Positions 20,553 through 32,641 of a DNA stretch of 64,000 nt are shown here, in pieces. Origin of the DNA: Saccharomycopsis malanga (taxonomy: Eukaryota; Ascomycota; Saccharomycetes; Ascoideales; Saccharomycopsidaceae). Made by a program: the position numbers and the translations under genes. The stretch spans positions 620,001 through 684,000 of the forward strand of contig CP025324.1 of the NCBI GenBank assembly GCA_004014935.1, given 5' to 3'. Each line of letters starts with the position of its first letter. Positions within the stretch are counted from its first letter, which is position 1. Below the pieces are notes generated by a model. The model searched no databases, was not told the DNA's origin, and worked only from the letters and a program-made list of their open reading frames with translations.

Positions 20553-21860
20553 CTAATTTTCCTCCTCCTCCTCATCGCTTATTGTATACTCATCCAAGAT
20601 TTCTTTATCTTCACTTGATGGGAGCTGATTGACAGGCCACAGCGCCTGATTTCCGCTTGATGAAAATGTAAGCAAACAACCATAACATGCACCAACAAGA
20701 GCACCTGGATGGTCTTGTTCCTTAATTAAGTTTTCAACATCATCACATGAACTGTTGACTGTTATGTTGCTCAACCACTGTGTTGCATTGCCAGGCATTT
20801 TGAACTTACAGATTGGACATTCAATCAAATCTCCTTTAGGCAATGTCAATCTCAAGCCAGTAGAAACCACAGTTGAAACAATGGTAGAATAACCGTTTTT
20901 CTCCAATCCGTTGAAATAATCATTGACAAGTTGGTTAAGGGTTGCAGTTTTAACATTGACAATCTTATTATTTGATCCAGTATCCTCATGATTTATTTGA
21001 TCATACATTTCCCTAAGATTTTCAGATAAAAATCTTGTCAATCCTAACAAATCAATATAATCAACAACCTCTTTATTGAATACATCCTTCATTGGATATA
21101 AAGCTTTGAATGTGTATCTTTTACCGTCAAGTGTCGTCATACACTGCTCTTCATCTAATATTTGGGAGATTTCAACACCTTTCCCTTTTACAACGTTCGA
21201 TAATATTTTGGTAGCGATATTGTTCATGGAATTGCTGAACAAAACCACAGAAAAGTCGTGAAGGTAAGCAAATACCCTAATTACGGACCAATGCACATTG
21301 AAAAGCAAATCTTCTCTGGTTGAGCTGTTGCTTATCGACAGAATATACTCATCGAATGATTTATAAGACAGACTCTCGGGGCATATAAAGGCGCTGTTCT
21401 GACTAATATCAACCTTGCACATTGATTCATTGGACTGTATAAAAAAGAAGAGGTCCAAAATTTTAAGCTCGATATTGAAAAAATTGTAGTATTCTTTGAG
21501 AGTCTGGAAAAAACGTTTGATCTCATCAATTCTATCGACATTTTGATCTTCAACCAAAAACAAAATTGTTATCTTGAAATGAGCCTTGTAGAGATCTTTA
21601 GAATAGTTTATGAGTATATCCAACAAAGTTATCGAGTTGCTAAAGTTCACGAAGCTAGTATTAGAAAACTCATAATTCATAGGAAGCAAAACATCGACAA
21701 CTTTACCTTTACTACTATTGTTATCAGCTAATGCCTGCATCATCTTTCTCTGCTTCCCTCTTATAAACTTGACAAAACAGTCCCCACAAAAATTTTGCTT
21801 TCGAGTTGCCACCACCGATGGCTCCCCGCACCTTTGGCACACTTTCATGTCGTCAATCAT
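20553..21860 (-). CDS. NCS2: Cytoplasmic tRNA 2-thiolation protein Ncs2 (CTU2)
   Basis: 435 aa (S. cerevisiae 493). Ncs2 pairs with Ncs6 to thiolate U34 of tRNA-Lys, -Glu and -Gln in the Urm1 pathway. The N-terminal CQRC (8-11) and CGDC (25-28) pairs frame VATRKQNFCGDCFVKFIRGK, the block typical of the family. The C-terminus has a second cysteine set, CPIC and CYGC. The central part has the degenerate PP-loop/Rossmann look of CTU2. A tRNA-Glu(UUC), one substrate of this pathway, lies in the same window, probably by chance. The gene is divergent from PEX17. Confidence 0.9.
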   Translation of the reverse strand: MIDDMKVCQRCGEPSVVATRKQNFCGDCFVKFIRGKQRKMMQALADNNSSKGKVVDVLLPMNYEFSNTSFVNFSNSITLLDILINYSKDLYKAHFKITILFLVEDQNVDRIDEIKRFFQTLKEYYNFFNIELKILDLFFFIQSNESMCKVDISQNSAFICPESLSYKSFDEYILSISNSSTREDLLFNVHWSVIRVFAYLHDFSVVLFSNSMNNIATKILSNVVKGKGVEISQILDEEQCMTTLDGKRYTFKALYPMKDVFNKEVVDYIDLLGLTRFLSENLREMYDQINHEDTGSNNKIVNVKTATLNQLVNDYFNGLEKNGYSTIVSTVVSTGLRLTLPKGDLIECPICKFKMPGNATQWLSNITVNSSCDDVENLIKEQDHPGALVGACYGCLLTFSSSGNQALWPVNQLPSSEDKEILDEYTISDEEEEEN

Positions 21861-22143
21861 TTTTAAAACAGTTCTTTCTCACAGTTGTTCGCCCAATAGT
21901 TAGTACAGTACAAAACTTATTATGATAAATTTTTTTTATGGCCATCTCGGGGAGCCTGCATATTAATAGATGATATTTACATTTTTCAGCATACTACTAC
22001 AGTATCTTACATAAAGTGCGTTTAGTAACGATGTAAAATATCGGCTTCATGTCACTCTTATTATGCTTATACAGATTAATAAAGACTTGTATAACTGGTA
22101 TTGAATTTGAACATACGAAAGATTTGATTGTATCGATTAGGAA

Positions 22144-22764
22144 ATGAGTGATATTAGAAAGCTACCTAGCCATCCAACATTGATTTATGTCACTAAGTTG
22201 CTTCATTATGCAGGATACACTTCTATAGCTGCCTATTTTGTAGCACTTTTTCTAATCAAGCCATTACTAGAGAACAAGACAAATCTTTTGAAAAATTTCT
22301 ACAGTTTCAACTTGAAATCTCTTAATAAACTTTACTTGTCGCTTGTAGCAAAGTACAACATTGTTCCAGGAGTTCTAGTGCTGTACGGAGACAAACAATA
22401 CAATGATGCAATCATCCAGACAGAAAGTAGTAGTAAAAGATACGAGTATAATTATAATTTATATGCAGCAGCCGAGATACCAGAATTAGATTCAAGCTTT
22501 GACAAGTCAGTTTACGTGACAACCTCTAGAAAGACAATTGAAAAGCTTGATGATCTTGCCAATAAGTTGGAGTTATTTAATGACCGTTTGACCAAGTCTA
22601 CTAAAAGTCTGGATATGGCAAACTTGACATTCCAAATAACAGAATTTAATGACAAGTTGCAGTCATCAGCCGTTCAGAATAATCGGTTTATAGATAAGGA
22701 CAACGTGGCAGGAGAAATTGGCACTAAGATCAGAAAAATGAAAGGAATAATATTGACGCATTAA
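22144..22764 (+). CDS. PEX17: Peroxisomal docking-complex protein Pex17
   Basis: 206 aa (S. cerevisiae Pex17 is 199 aa). Pex17 is a fungal peroxin that joins Pex14 and Pex13 in the docking complex of the peroxisomal membrane. One membrane segment is visible at about 23-38 (AGYTSIAAYFVALFLIK), followed by a long helical, coiled-coil-prone region. Two blocks resemble yeast Pex17: LLHYAGYTSIAAYFVALFLI against LLYNGGSIYAFLYFVIAMFV, and the terminal IGTKIRKMKGIILT against IIQGIREIKGWFVN. The family is fast-evolving, so the call rests on length, topology and these two blocks. Confidence 0.68.
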   Translation: MSDIRKLPSHPTLIYVTKLLHYAGYTSIAAYFVALFLIKPLLENKTNLLKNFYSFNLKSLNKLYLSLVAKYNIVPGVLVLYGDKQYNDAIIQTESSSKRYEYNYNLYAAAEIPELDSSFDKSVYVTTSRKTIEKLDDLANKLELFNDRLTKSTKSLDMANLTFQITEFNDKLQSSAVQNNRFIDKDNVAGEIGTKIRKMKGIILTH

Positions 22765-23049
22765 AGTATTAGTGTTTATTTGATACTAGTGATAATAATA
22801 TTTTGACGTTTAGTATATGATAATCCGCTTTGCCAGTTGATTTATGTTATAATTGTAAGTTTGAGTGTAAATTAGTAGTATGCTTGACTTTACAAGTTCA
22901 GCTGATGTGTTCTGTTACTAAAAGCCCACCTCATTCAACATATATCTATCACATTAATCTGAAATTGTTTGTAATAATCCTGAAAACCGAGTTACTTGGC
23001 TAGATTTTCTGAAACACAAAATTTGGTCTTGTCATTAAAACCAAAATAG

Positions 23050-23563
23050 TGATTTCTTATTGCTTTACAGATTATTTGTTACTTTGAACAGACAAAATGA
23101 TACTTTCTCAGTATTAAATAAAGTATTAAAGCCACACTATAGAACAAAGTTTATAATATAAAACATTAGGCTTTGAAGAGTATAGAAATACAAGTGTTGT
23201 ACGATTTGGTTTGCTGTAATGACTCTAAATTATGATTTGAAAAAATCAACTTTTTATCAAAATTGGCAATTTTCCGTTTTATTAAATATTTATTCGCAAG
23301 TCTGAATTTTGTTACTACAAATAGTACCATAATGTTGGAAAAAAAATCCGGATTATAGGGTATATTTTTTTGAATCAAAATAACGTGAATAGCACAGATT
23401 TAATTTAATAAAACGTTTGATGATTACTTCAAAACGGCGAGAGCGCGAATTGAGTCAAAAAACCAAAGTGAGGAACGCCACACTTATTTTTCTGCACTAT
23501 TCTGCACTATCTTGTGTGGCGCATGGCCTAACCAACTTGGCCACCTGGCAATAGTAAGGCATA
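23050..23563 (-). repeat. Family 2 tRNA-promoter repeat, old copy (2c)
   Basis: Read on the minus strand it begins ATGCCTTACTATTGCC, then has the box A context GGCCAAGTTGGTTAGGCC. The CGCCAC/GTGGCG stem is conserved around a different loop (tandem ATAGTGCAGA). A weakened box B (TGACTCAATTC) and TTTT follow. The downstream part still aligns with the other copies (CGGAAAATTGCCAATTTT, AAAAGTTGATT, AAAGTATCATTTTGTC). It is clearly diverged from the two near-identical copies at 41.6 and 50.6 kb. Confidence 0.7.
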
Positions 23564-23699
23564 TTTACATAGCTCTGTTAAAAGGAGAGAATATTTTGGC
23601 AATTAATAAGCCCATTTTTTGTTGTTAACTGCCAAAAAATCACACAGGCAAGTAAAACTATCTGGAATAGGGCCTAGACCAAAGTCTAATGCTACTTTC

Positions 23700-23843
23700 A
23701 ACCAATTAGGTGAGAAGATTATGATCAACAGGACGTCATTGGGTTTTCCTTACTGGGTTTTACCAAGTCCCCTTAGACATAGCGCGTATATACGAACCTG
23801 ATATGTACTGGGCTTGAAATATATGATATTATTATTATTATAT
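23700..23843 (+). repeat. Family 1 tRNA-derived SINE-like repeat (1c)
   Basis: Close match to the family: TTATGATCAACAGGACGTC, GGGTTTTACCAAGTCCCC, TTAGACATAGCGCGTATATACG, ACTGGGCTTGAAATATATGA and an ATTATTATTATTAT tail. It has the long-subfamily insertion TTTTCCTTACTGGG. The box A head seen in 1d is not clear, so the copy is 5'-truncated or its head has drifted. Confidence 0.78.
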
Positions 23844-24051
23844 ACGAAGAAAAGTAATGGTAACACGAAGTGGGGCCAAACTTGGAAAAAACATGACTAG
23901 TTCCAAAGAAAGCTATTTGAAAAACGATTTATATGCTCAACATTATGTAAAAATACCTCACATTTCAAAATCGGCAATCTATCCATTACCTACGACCAAA
24001 CTAACAAATGTTTATCCAGTATAAACTCTAAACTATTTGAAACCTCATTTA

Positions 24052-24915
24052 TTATATTCCAAATCGGGAAATGTCAAAAGTCTCAAAAGTTTCTATCAAT
24101 TCTCCCTTGGTACCAATAATTTCCTTCTCCTTGCCAGCCAAAACCTCCAAGGCTCTTTTGTCGGCAATCCAGATGACATAACATCCTGCGTTTTCTCCGC
24201 TCAACACACCTGGAATACCGTCTTCAAATACTAAACATTCTTCAGGTTTGATCTCAGATTCGGTACCAAGAAGGCCAAACTTTTCGTTGAGTTTTCTCAA
24301 AGTAAGAAGATAAATATCAGGAGCAGGTTTGCCTTTTCCTTTGGGAATCTCAGGATGATCTCCGGTGATTATGACATCGAAAAGATCGAAACCATCTTTC
24401 TGCAAATGTGCAGTTTTGAGGTCATAACCTTTCTTTATAGATGACGTAGCAACTGCAAGAGGTATTTGTTTGGCCTTAATGCTTTGAAGTAGTTTCTGAA
24501 CGCCAGGCAAAAACTGGCACTTTGGAAACTTGGTTTGCTGTAGCTGAATGGTCTGTTTAAAAAAATCCTCTGCAGTTACAAGGTCGGCAATACCAAAATG
24601 CTCAAGCGTCATTTGAGAAGAAACAAGACCTGGTCTTCCTTGTAAATGTATTTTGAGATCCCACGTTAATGGTCCTGTACCATACTTGGCGAGAACATCT
24701 GAAATGGTCTCCGTGTATATATCCTCTGAGTTGATTAAAGTACCGTCCATGTCTGATGTGCGTTAGAAATTTGTTTGCTTAAACAGCTCTTTGATCCAAT
24801 TCAACTTACCAAATAGACAGGCACGAATATTTCTATTATGTTAGTATGACGTCTGAAAATGTTGAAATCCAACTTTTTTAAATACTTACTTTGGAATACC
24901 CTCCGGAAAAGTCAT
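24052..24915 (-). CDS. HAD-family phosphatase (pseudouridine-5'-phosphatase-like), three exons
   Basis: Minus-strand exons are 24915-24890 (26 nt), 24832-24810 (23 nt) and 24752-24052, joined to 249 aa. Both introns are 57 nt. Intron 1 starts GTAAGT and ends TACTAACATAATAG; intron 2 starts GTAAGT and ends TTCTAACGCACATCAG. Splicing gives MTFPEGIPKNIRACLFDMDG, restoring HAD motif I (DMDGT: nucleophile Asp17, acid/base Asp19). The unspliced frame from 24750 lacks the nucleophile. Motif II is AVATSS, the motif III lysine is in KGKGKPAPDIY, and motif IV is VFEDGIPGVLSGENAG. The cap is the alpha-helical C1 type. The closest family I know is human PUDP/HDHD1 and yeast YKL033W-A; the substrate is not determined by sequence. 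Confidence 0.9.
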
Positions 24916-26017
24916 TTTGAAGCAATTTCAAATAACCAGTTTCAACTCTGTTGATTTTCTGCTCCCAATACTTATCGATAAAGTAATTTACTTGACGGAT
25001 CTATCTCTCTATAGGTTTATCCGGAAAATCTTTCATCTCTTTTAGGAAATGATACGCACAGAGGGTTGCCGTACCCCTCGAGAGTCTCAAAATGTATCTG
25101 CTATTCTGATATTTTAATATTATATTATTATACCACTTTTATATTTTCATGGGAACAGCTTTTCGAGAGTCTTTGCTTGCAACCTGTAGAGGTAGCGTAG
25201 TATTAGTGCTATATATGAGTGGCTGATAGTATTTAAATGTGTTCCTAATGGTTCATATTTGTTTAAACTATTGAAATGAACAATACAATGTGAATACATA
25301 GAAACCTATCAAAAACGCTACAACTATATCACACAAAACTGTTATGTAAGCTCAGTTTCCAATAATTTGGGATCGAAATGCCTAGAAGAAGACAAATGAA
25401 GGAGCAAATTGAAAAAATAAACAGATAATCAAATGAAACAGTAAATACTACATTCACTTGTGATTTTCAGCACACATAGAACTGTAATCTTTAATAATTC
25501 AACATTTATTCTGATATTAAATATAATTTTCAATTAGGTAGTGCTTGTCTTTAAATATAACGCTAATATACACCTTTCAAGCGTAAAATATTGTTCAACG
25601 CCCTTGAGCGGATTTACTCTTAAATAGCAAAAATAATATCTATTAAATAAGAGACTAACCAGCTGGTTACCTATATTCGTTATAATACTGATTAACTGTT
25701 ACTTATAGCCATTATAATATCAAGTATTTGCACTCTATATAGTATTTATAAATAATATACTATACTAGGCCTTACAGAACCATGTTGAAATACTAGGGGG
25801 TTCATACCCCCTGGAACAGATATTTGGATGGGTAACAACTGAAACCGAAGAAGACCTTATTGACAGCGTTGCAACTCAGCGTTTAATATCTAGCAAGTTT
25901 CTGAGGTATCCGGAGAAGATTTACAACAGCGCTTTTGATTGAAATCAATATAAAGCATACTACTTTGGGATAGAAGGCTTCAATAAAAAAAAGTAATAAA
26001 AATCGAAGATCTATATC
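24916..26017. other. Divergent intergenic: HAD gene and PCM1 promoters
   Basis: 1.1 kb of AT-rich DNA with no open frame of interest. A short inverted repeat resembling paired stress-response elements lies at 25795-25812, about 205 bp upstream of PCM1. Confidence 0.5.
25795..25812. promoter_or_regulatory. Inverted AGGGGG/CCCCCT pair (STRE-like)
   Basis: AGGGGG, six-base spacer TTCATA, CCCCCT, forming a perfect 6-bp hairpin. AGGGG is the Msn2/Msn4-type stress element core in yeasts. That it regulates PCM1 is inference from position only. Confidence 0.3.
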
Positions 26018-27610
26018 ATGATGAGCAAAATACTTCAATTTGCTCAAGAGCATAAAAAACCTGTTGATAGTAAACCATATCAATATGGTACTGCTGGGTT
26101 TCGTATGAACTCCAGCCTTCTTGATCCTGTGGTATTTGCTACGGGGATCCTTGCTGCTCTTAGATCTAAATATCTCGGTGGCAAGTTTGTTGGTATCATG
26201 ATCACAGCCTCTCACAATCCACCACAGGATAATGGTGTTAAAATTGTTGATCCATTGGGCGAGATGTTGGAACAGCACTGGGAGGCTTATGCTACCAATT
26301 TGGCTAATGCCAGCACTCCTGAGATTTTGGTTAAAGAAGTGCGTGGACTAATTGAAAACTTGAAAATCGATGTCAAGGTTCCAGCCAATGTAATCATTGC
26401 CAGAGACTCCCGTGAATCTGGACCAGCATTGGAAAACGCTACTCTCGATGGGTTGAAATCATTGGATACTAACGTGAAACAATACGGCTTGTTGACCACC
26501 CCACAATTGCATTTCTTGGTACGTAATTACAACACTGGCAAGTCTAAAGTGGAAGAAAGTTACTACGAAAAATTGTCCTCCTCGTTCCACGAGCTCTACA
26601 AGTTAATCAATTCCGACGCCCAAAGCGATATTGACATTACCATCGATGCTGCCAACGGTATAGGTGGCCCTAAGGCAGAAATCTTGTTTGATAAATACTT
26701 GAAGGATAAAATACATTCCTACAAGGTTGTGAACAACAATTACCAGCTCCCAAATACTTTAAACTTTAACTGCGGCGCTGACTTTGTAAAAACAAATCAA
26801 AAATTGCCTGGTGGCTTCTCCGATGACGTTGTTCCGGACAAGCTTTATGCTTCTTTTGACGGTGATGCCGACCGTGTGGTTTTTTACTATGTATCTCCTG
26901 AAAAAGAGTTCAAGCTCTTAGACGGTGACAAAATATCCACCTTATTGGCCAGATATTTTATTAATTTGGTTTCAAAAACAGGCTTGAAATTGTCTGTTGG
27001 TGTTGTCCAGACTGCTTACGCTAATGGCTCTTCTACAAACTACTTGCAGCAGCAGTTGAAGATTCCTGTAGAATGTACTCCTACAGGTGTCAAGCATTTG
27101 CATCATGTTGCTCAAAAGTTTGATGTTGGTATCTACTTTGAAGCTAACGGCCATGGAACTGTAATCTTTTCTGAAAACTTGTTAGAACAGGTAAATGCCA
27201 CCAGTGACAACGAACATATCAAAAAGTTGTACTACTTTACCGAGTTAATTAACCAAGCAGTCGGTGATGCCATATCTGATTTGCTTGCTGTATTAATTTC
27301 TCTTAGTGACCTCAAGTGGAGCCCAAGCGACTGGAACAATACCTACAGTGACTTGCCTAACAAGTTGGCCAAAGTTATCGTGAAAGACAGAAATGCTTTT
27401 AAAACAACAAATGCCGAGAGAACCTTAATTGAACCAAAGGGGCTTCAAACAAAGATTGACGAGGAAATCAAAAAGTATCCATTGGGTAGATCATTCGTTA
27501 GAGCAAGTGGTACTGAAGACGCTGTCAGAGTATACGCCGAAGCAAAGGACAAAGATGATGTGCTCAACTTATCAGAAGCTGTATCCGAGCTTGTGAAGGA
27601 ATTTGCTTGA
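26018..27610 (+). CDS. PCM1: Phosphoacetylglucosamine mutase
   Basis: 530 aa from the first of two adjacent ATGs (S. cerevisiae Pcm1/Agm1 557 aa). It interconverts GlcNAc-6-P and GlcNAc-1-P on the way to UDP-GlcNAc, which feeds chitin, N-glycans and GPI anchors. Substrate entry is marked by YGTAGFR near residue 25. The phosphoserine is Ser65 in TASHNP. The Mg2+ loop is FDGDADRVVFYYV near 280. The sugar-binding loop is FEANGHGT near 374. The phosphate-binding RASGTEDAVRVYAEA lies near the C-terminus. There is no intron. MNN9, also in glycan synthesis, lies convergently downstream. Confidence 0.96.
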   Translation: MMSKILQFAQEHKKPVDSKPYQYGTAGFRMNSSLLDPVVFATGILAALRSKYLGGKFVGIMITASHNPPQDNGVKIVDPLGEMLEQHWEAYATNLANASTPEILVKEVRGLIENLKIDVKVPANVIIARDSRESGPALENATLDGLKSLDTNVKQYGLLTTPQLHFLVRNYNTGKSKVEESYYEKLSSSFHELYKLINSDAQSDIDITIDAANGIGGPKAEILFDKYLKDKIHSYKVVNNNYQLPNTLNFNCGADFVKTNQKLPGGFSDDVVPDKLYASFDGDADRVVFYYVSPEKEFKLLDGDKISTLLARYFINLVSKTGLKLSVGVVQTAYANGSSTNYLQQQLKIPVECTPTGVKHLHHVAQKFDVGIYFEANGHGTVIFSENLLEQVNATSDNEHIKKLYYFTELINQAVGDAISDLLAVLISLSDLKWSPSDWNNTYSDLPNKLAKVIVKDRNAFKTTNAERTLIEPKGLQTKIDEEIKKYPLGRSFVRASGTEDAVRVYAEAKDKDDVLNLSEAVSELVKEFA

Positions 27611-28527
27611 TTGTCAATGGCATATTGGGCAAGATATAGAAATGCTACTAAACTTCTCTATTTATAAATTGTATGTACGCTACGAATAACAAAAATAATG
27701 TCTATTATTTCAAAAAAAGGTGGAGATAGAGATATATTAAAGCTACAGGTAAAACAAAACGTATGTTTTTTTTTGTAGGATTCCTAAAATGGTTACTATT
27801 AATTATTCAGGAAAGAAACTGTAACAAAAGTACAATCGATAGCTAACTTTAATACTTACGTTACAGATAGTTAAAAATTGAGTCATAATATTAATACGTA
27901 ATTTCAAGTATAAATCCAAAATAAGTTAAGAAACAATAAATTGTCATAAATCCCTCTAAACATCGTAGAAATACAAAGTATACAGTTAAAGAGAGAGTAA
28001 ATGCTAGCAAGGAAAAAAAAAGATGTTCGGACCAAGCCAATCGAATCAAAATGCTGACAAGCATTGATATGGTATGAAGCAAACCTTTGAGAAAGATGGT
28101 ATTGATTGATCAGGACCTATAATGGCCAAAAACAGAAAAGTTATGTGCCTCTTATCAGTGAAATCATACAACTATGGCACTTTAACATGTTTATATCCAA
28201 TAGTCTATTTGCTATAATTCAATGGTTCAAAAAAGAAAATACAAATACCCCTCAAAGCATGTTTTCGGTTTATTGGTTAGATCAATTTTATACAATAACA
28301 ATACAGATGATAAATCAAACAAAACTAGAAATTGTGATAAAAATGAAGAGTAATAAAAATGGAAAAATATTGCGACTAGGAATAACAGAATACAAAGAAA
28401 AGGCAAAATGTGAGACAAAAAATAGGAATCTTAATGACGATAGTGACATGAAAATGACAATTGATGATAAAGGTAGACTAAAGAAAAAAAAAAAGAAAAA
28501 GAAAACGGGTGCATAAATTATCAAGAT
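27611..28527. other. Intergenic between convergent PCM1 and MNN9
   Basis: 917 bp of AT-rich DNA. An open frame at 28106-28516 ends in a poly-Lys run from an A-rich tract and has no domain. I do not call it a gene, and I see nothing else. Confidence 0.5.
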
Positions 28528-30740
<2,213 letters not shown>

Positions 30741-32282
30741 TTATACAATTGCATGGAAATGGGATCTACCCTTATTGATTCCATCGAGAACAATTTTCGA
30801 AATCTCCTCCGGGTCTTTGGTGATTTGAGTGAGATTCTCATAGCCATCTTTGGTCACCAAAATGTCGTCTTCAATTCTGACCCCTCCGATCTTCCAGTAC
30901 TTTTCCAAAGCTTTTTCATCAACGTATTTTGCTTTCTTTGGGTCTTTCAAGCCGTCTTTGACTAAAAATGGAGAAAAGTAAACGCCCGGTTCATCTGTGA
31001 TGACCATTCCAGCTTTCAAAGGACGACGCAATCTCAAGTAACGGAGCAAAGGATTCTTATCCTCGTAATTGGCATAACCGCCAACATCATGAGTGTCCAT
31101 TCCCAACAAGTGGCCCAAGCCATGAGGGAAGAAGGAACCAGAAATACCGCTAGCAAAGATTTCTTCCTCAGTGCCTCCTACAAAGATACCCAACTCTAAA
31201 AAGCGTTTGATCAAAATCTTGTGAGCCAACAAATGCAATTCTTCCCAAGACTGGCCTGCACAGACCTTTTGCAATGTCTGCTCCTGCATGCTTAAAACAA
31301 GATTGTAGATGTCCAAATGCTCTGGGGACCATTTACCAGAAATAGGCCAGCATCTTGTGACATCACTAGCGTAGTTTTCCCATTCAGCTCCTGCATCTAT
31401 CAAGATGCTTTCTCTGTGAGAGAGATCCTCATCGTTTTTGACATAATGTAAGGTACCGCAGTTAGGGCCAGAGCAACAGATTGGGTCATATGATTGAGCC
31501 TTGGAACCCTGGCGTATTGAGTGGTAGACAAATTCAGCATGGATGTGGCCCTCGTTCTTTTCTATAGGCACAGCAGACATGGCAGCTAGATGCGAATTGT
31601 CAGTGATTTGGGCAGCATGACGCATCAACGCCAATTCATAGTCATCCTTAATGAGTCTCGCCTCATCCAAGGCAAAGAAAAAGTCTGGATTTTCTGGAAT
31701 CAAATATTGTGTGTAACGATTGTTTGCATTTGCCAAGTCTGTAGTGAGGACAGTGTTGTTTCCAAAAACTGCAATGTTATGCAAAATATCAGGCAAGTCC
31801 TTACTATATCTTACCTCGTCAACATCATAACGCTGCTGTGCCTCCTCTAATGACACTGGCAAGCCGCTCCACATAATGTCGTCCTCGTCCACATCTGGAA
31901 GGAAAAGAGTTGATTTCTCCTCCTTGAGATTGAAAAGTATGTGGGAGCCCGGGATATTCACTCCACTCAAATAATAAAAGTATCTGTTTTGTCTGAAAGG
32001 AGGAGACTGGTCACTATAAGGATACAACGTGTTTGTCTCTCCGCTAACAAAAAAATACACTTCGTTAGGGTTGAAATCATGTGTTCTCGAAACAAAATGA
32101 TGCTTCACTGTCAAAGCATGCTGTTTTGCTGGATACTTCTTGTGAGCTATCTCCTTGAGCCAGTCCCTATGGTTGAACTGTGCCATCGTGCTATAATGTA
32201 TTTGATTGAACGACCAACGGTTGATTTTGGGTATGGAATTCGCTGCAAAATGAATATAGTTCTGCCATAACGTTTTAAACAT
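30741..32282 (-). CDS. Xaa-Pro dipeptidase/aminopeptidase-like protein (YFR006W family, M24B)
   Basis: 513 aa (S. cerevisiae YFR006W 535 aa). It is a pita-bread metallopeptidase with an N-terminal creatinase-like domain (PNEVYFFVSGETNTLYPYSD) and a C-terminal M24 catalytic domain. The five dinuclear-metal ligands are in place: Asp in LIDAGAE (about 293), Asp in ASDVTRCW (about 304), His in PHGLGHLLG (about 388), Glu in TDEPGVYF (about 430) and Glu in RIEDDI (about 470). It resembles prolidase/YFR006W more than mitochondrial Icp55. The first 32 residues are basic and aromatic with no acid, and a second ATG at Met33 (MAQFNHRDWL) would give a form without them. Dual mitochondrial and cytosolic products are therefore possible. 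Confidence 0.88.
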   Translation of the reverse strand: MFKTLWQNYIHFAANSIPKINRWSFNQIHYSTMAQFNHRDWLKEIAHKKYPAKQHALTVKHHFVSRTHDFNPNEVYFFVSGETNTLYPYSDQSPPFRQNRYFYYLSGVNIPGSHILFNLKEEKSTLFLPDVDEDDIMWSGLPVSLEEAQQRYDVDEVRYSKDLPDILHNIAVFGNNTVLTTDLANANNRYTQYLIPENPDFFFALDEARLIKDDYELALMRHAAQITDNSHLAAMSAVPIEKNEGHIHAEFVYHSIRQGSKAQSYDPICCSGPNCGTLHYVKNDEDLSHRESILIDAGAEWENYASDVTRCWPISGKWSPEHLDIYNLVLSMQEQTLQKVCAGQSWEELHLLAHKILIKRFLELGIFVGGTEEEIFASGISGSFFPHGLGHLLGMDTHDVGGYANYEDKNPLLRYLRLRRPLKAGMVITDEPGVYFSPFLVKDGLKDPKKAKYVDEKALEKYWKIGGVRIEDDILVTKDGYENLTQITKDPEEISKIVLDGINKGRSHFHAIV

Positions 32283-32641
32283 CTTTCGCTATTGTTCTAT
32301 TGTTTTTCACCCGTTTTTTCACCTCTCCTTATCGTACCAAAATACTGTGGTTAGTAAATTCTTATGAGCCGTGCTTCTAGCAAGTAGGCGCGTGTCATTA
32401 GCAATAACGTAGTGTGGTGGTGTCTAGGGAAACAATTAAGGGGCGGTTGGGTGGTCATCTATATATATTGGTGGAGAGCAACCAATGGAAGGAATATGGC
32501 TTTCCCAGTCATCCGGATGGTATTTCCTTCTCTGGTGTGTAGATATATATACTGGGAATTCTATTCCAACTCTAGACATTTCTGTTTCTGGCTTTGCTTT
32601 GCCTTAACCTCAATTGCTTGTCTTGACTTTTAATTTTTGCT
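32283..32641. other. Divergent promoter region with TATA-like tracts
   Basis: 359 bp between the peptidase gene and the DUF1769 gene. TATATATATT at about 32460 and TATATATACT at about 32543 are TATA-like. I see nothing else. Confidence 0.45.

Larger units (their letters stand above)
22765..24051. other. Intergenic with two nested repeat families
   Basis: 1.29 kb between convergent PEX17 and the HAD gene. It contains family 2 copy 2c (minus) and family 1 copy 1c (plus), separated by about 135 bp. I see no gene. Confidence 0.55.

Noticed and set aside
24052-24750. HAD phosphatase starting at the ATG of MDGTL
   Set aside because: That form lacks the catalytic nucleophile; two consensus introns upstream restore DMDGT in frame.
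28106-28516. 136-codon plus-strand frame between PCM1 and MNN9
   Set aside because: It ends in a poly-Lys run from an A-rich tract, has no motif, and lies between two 3' ends.
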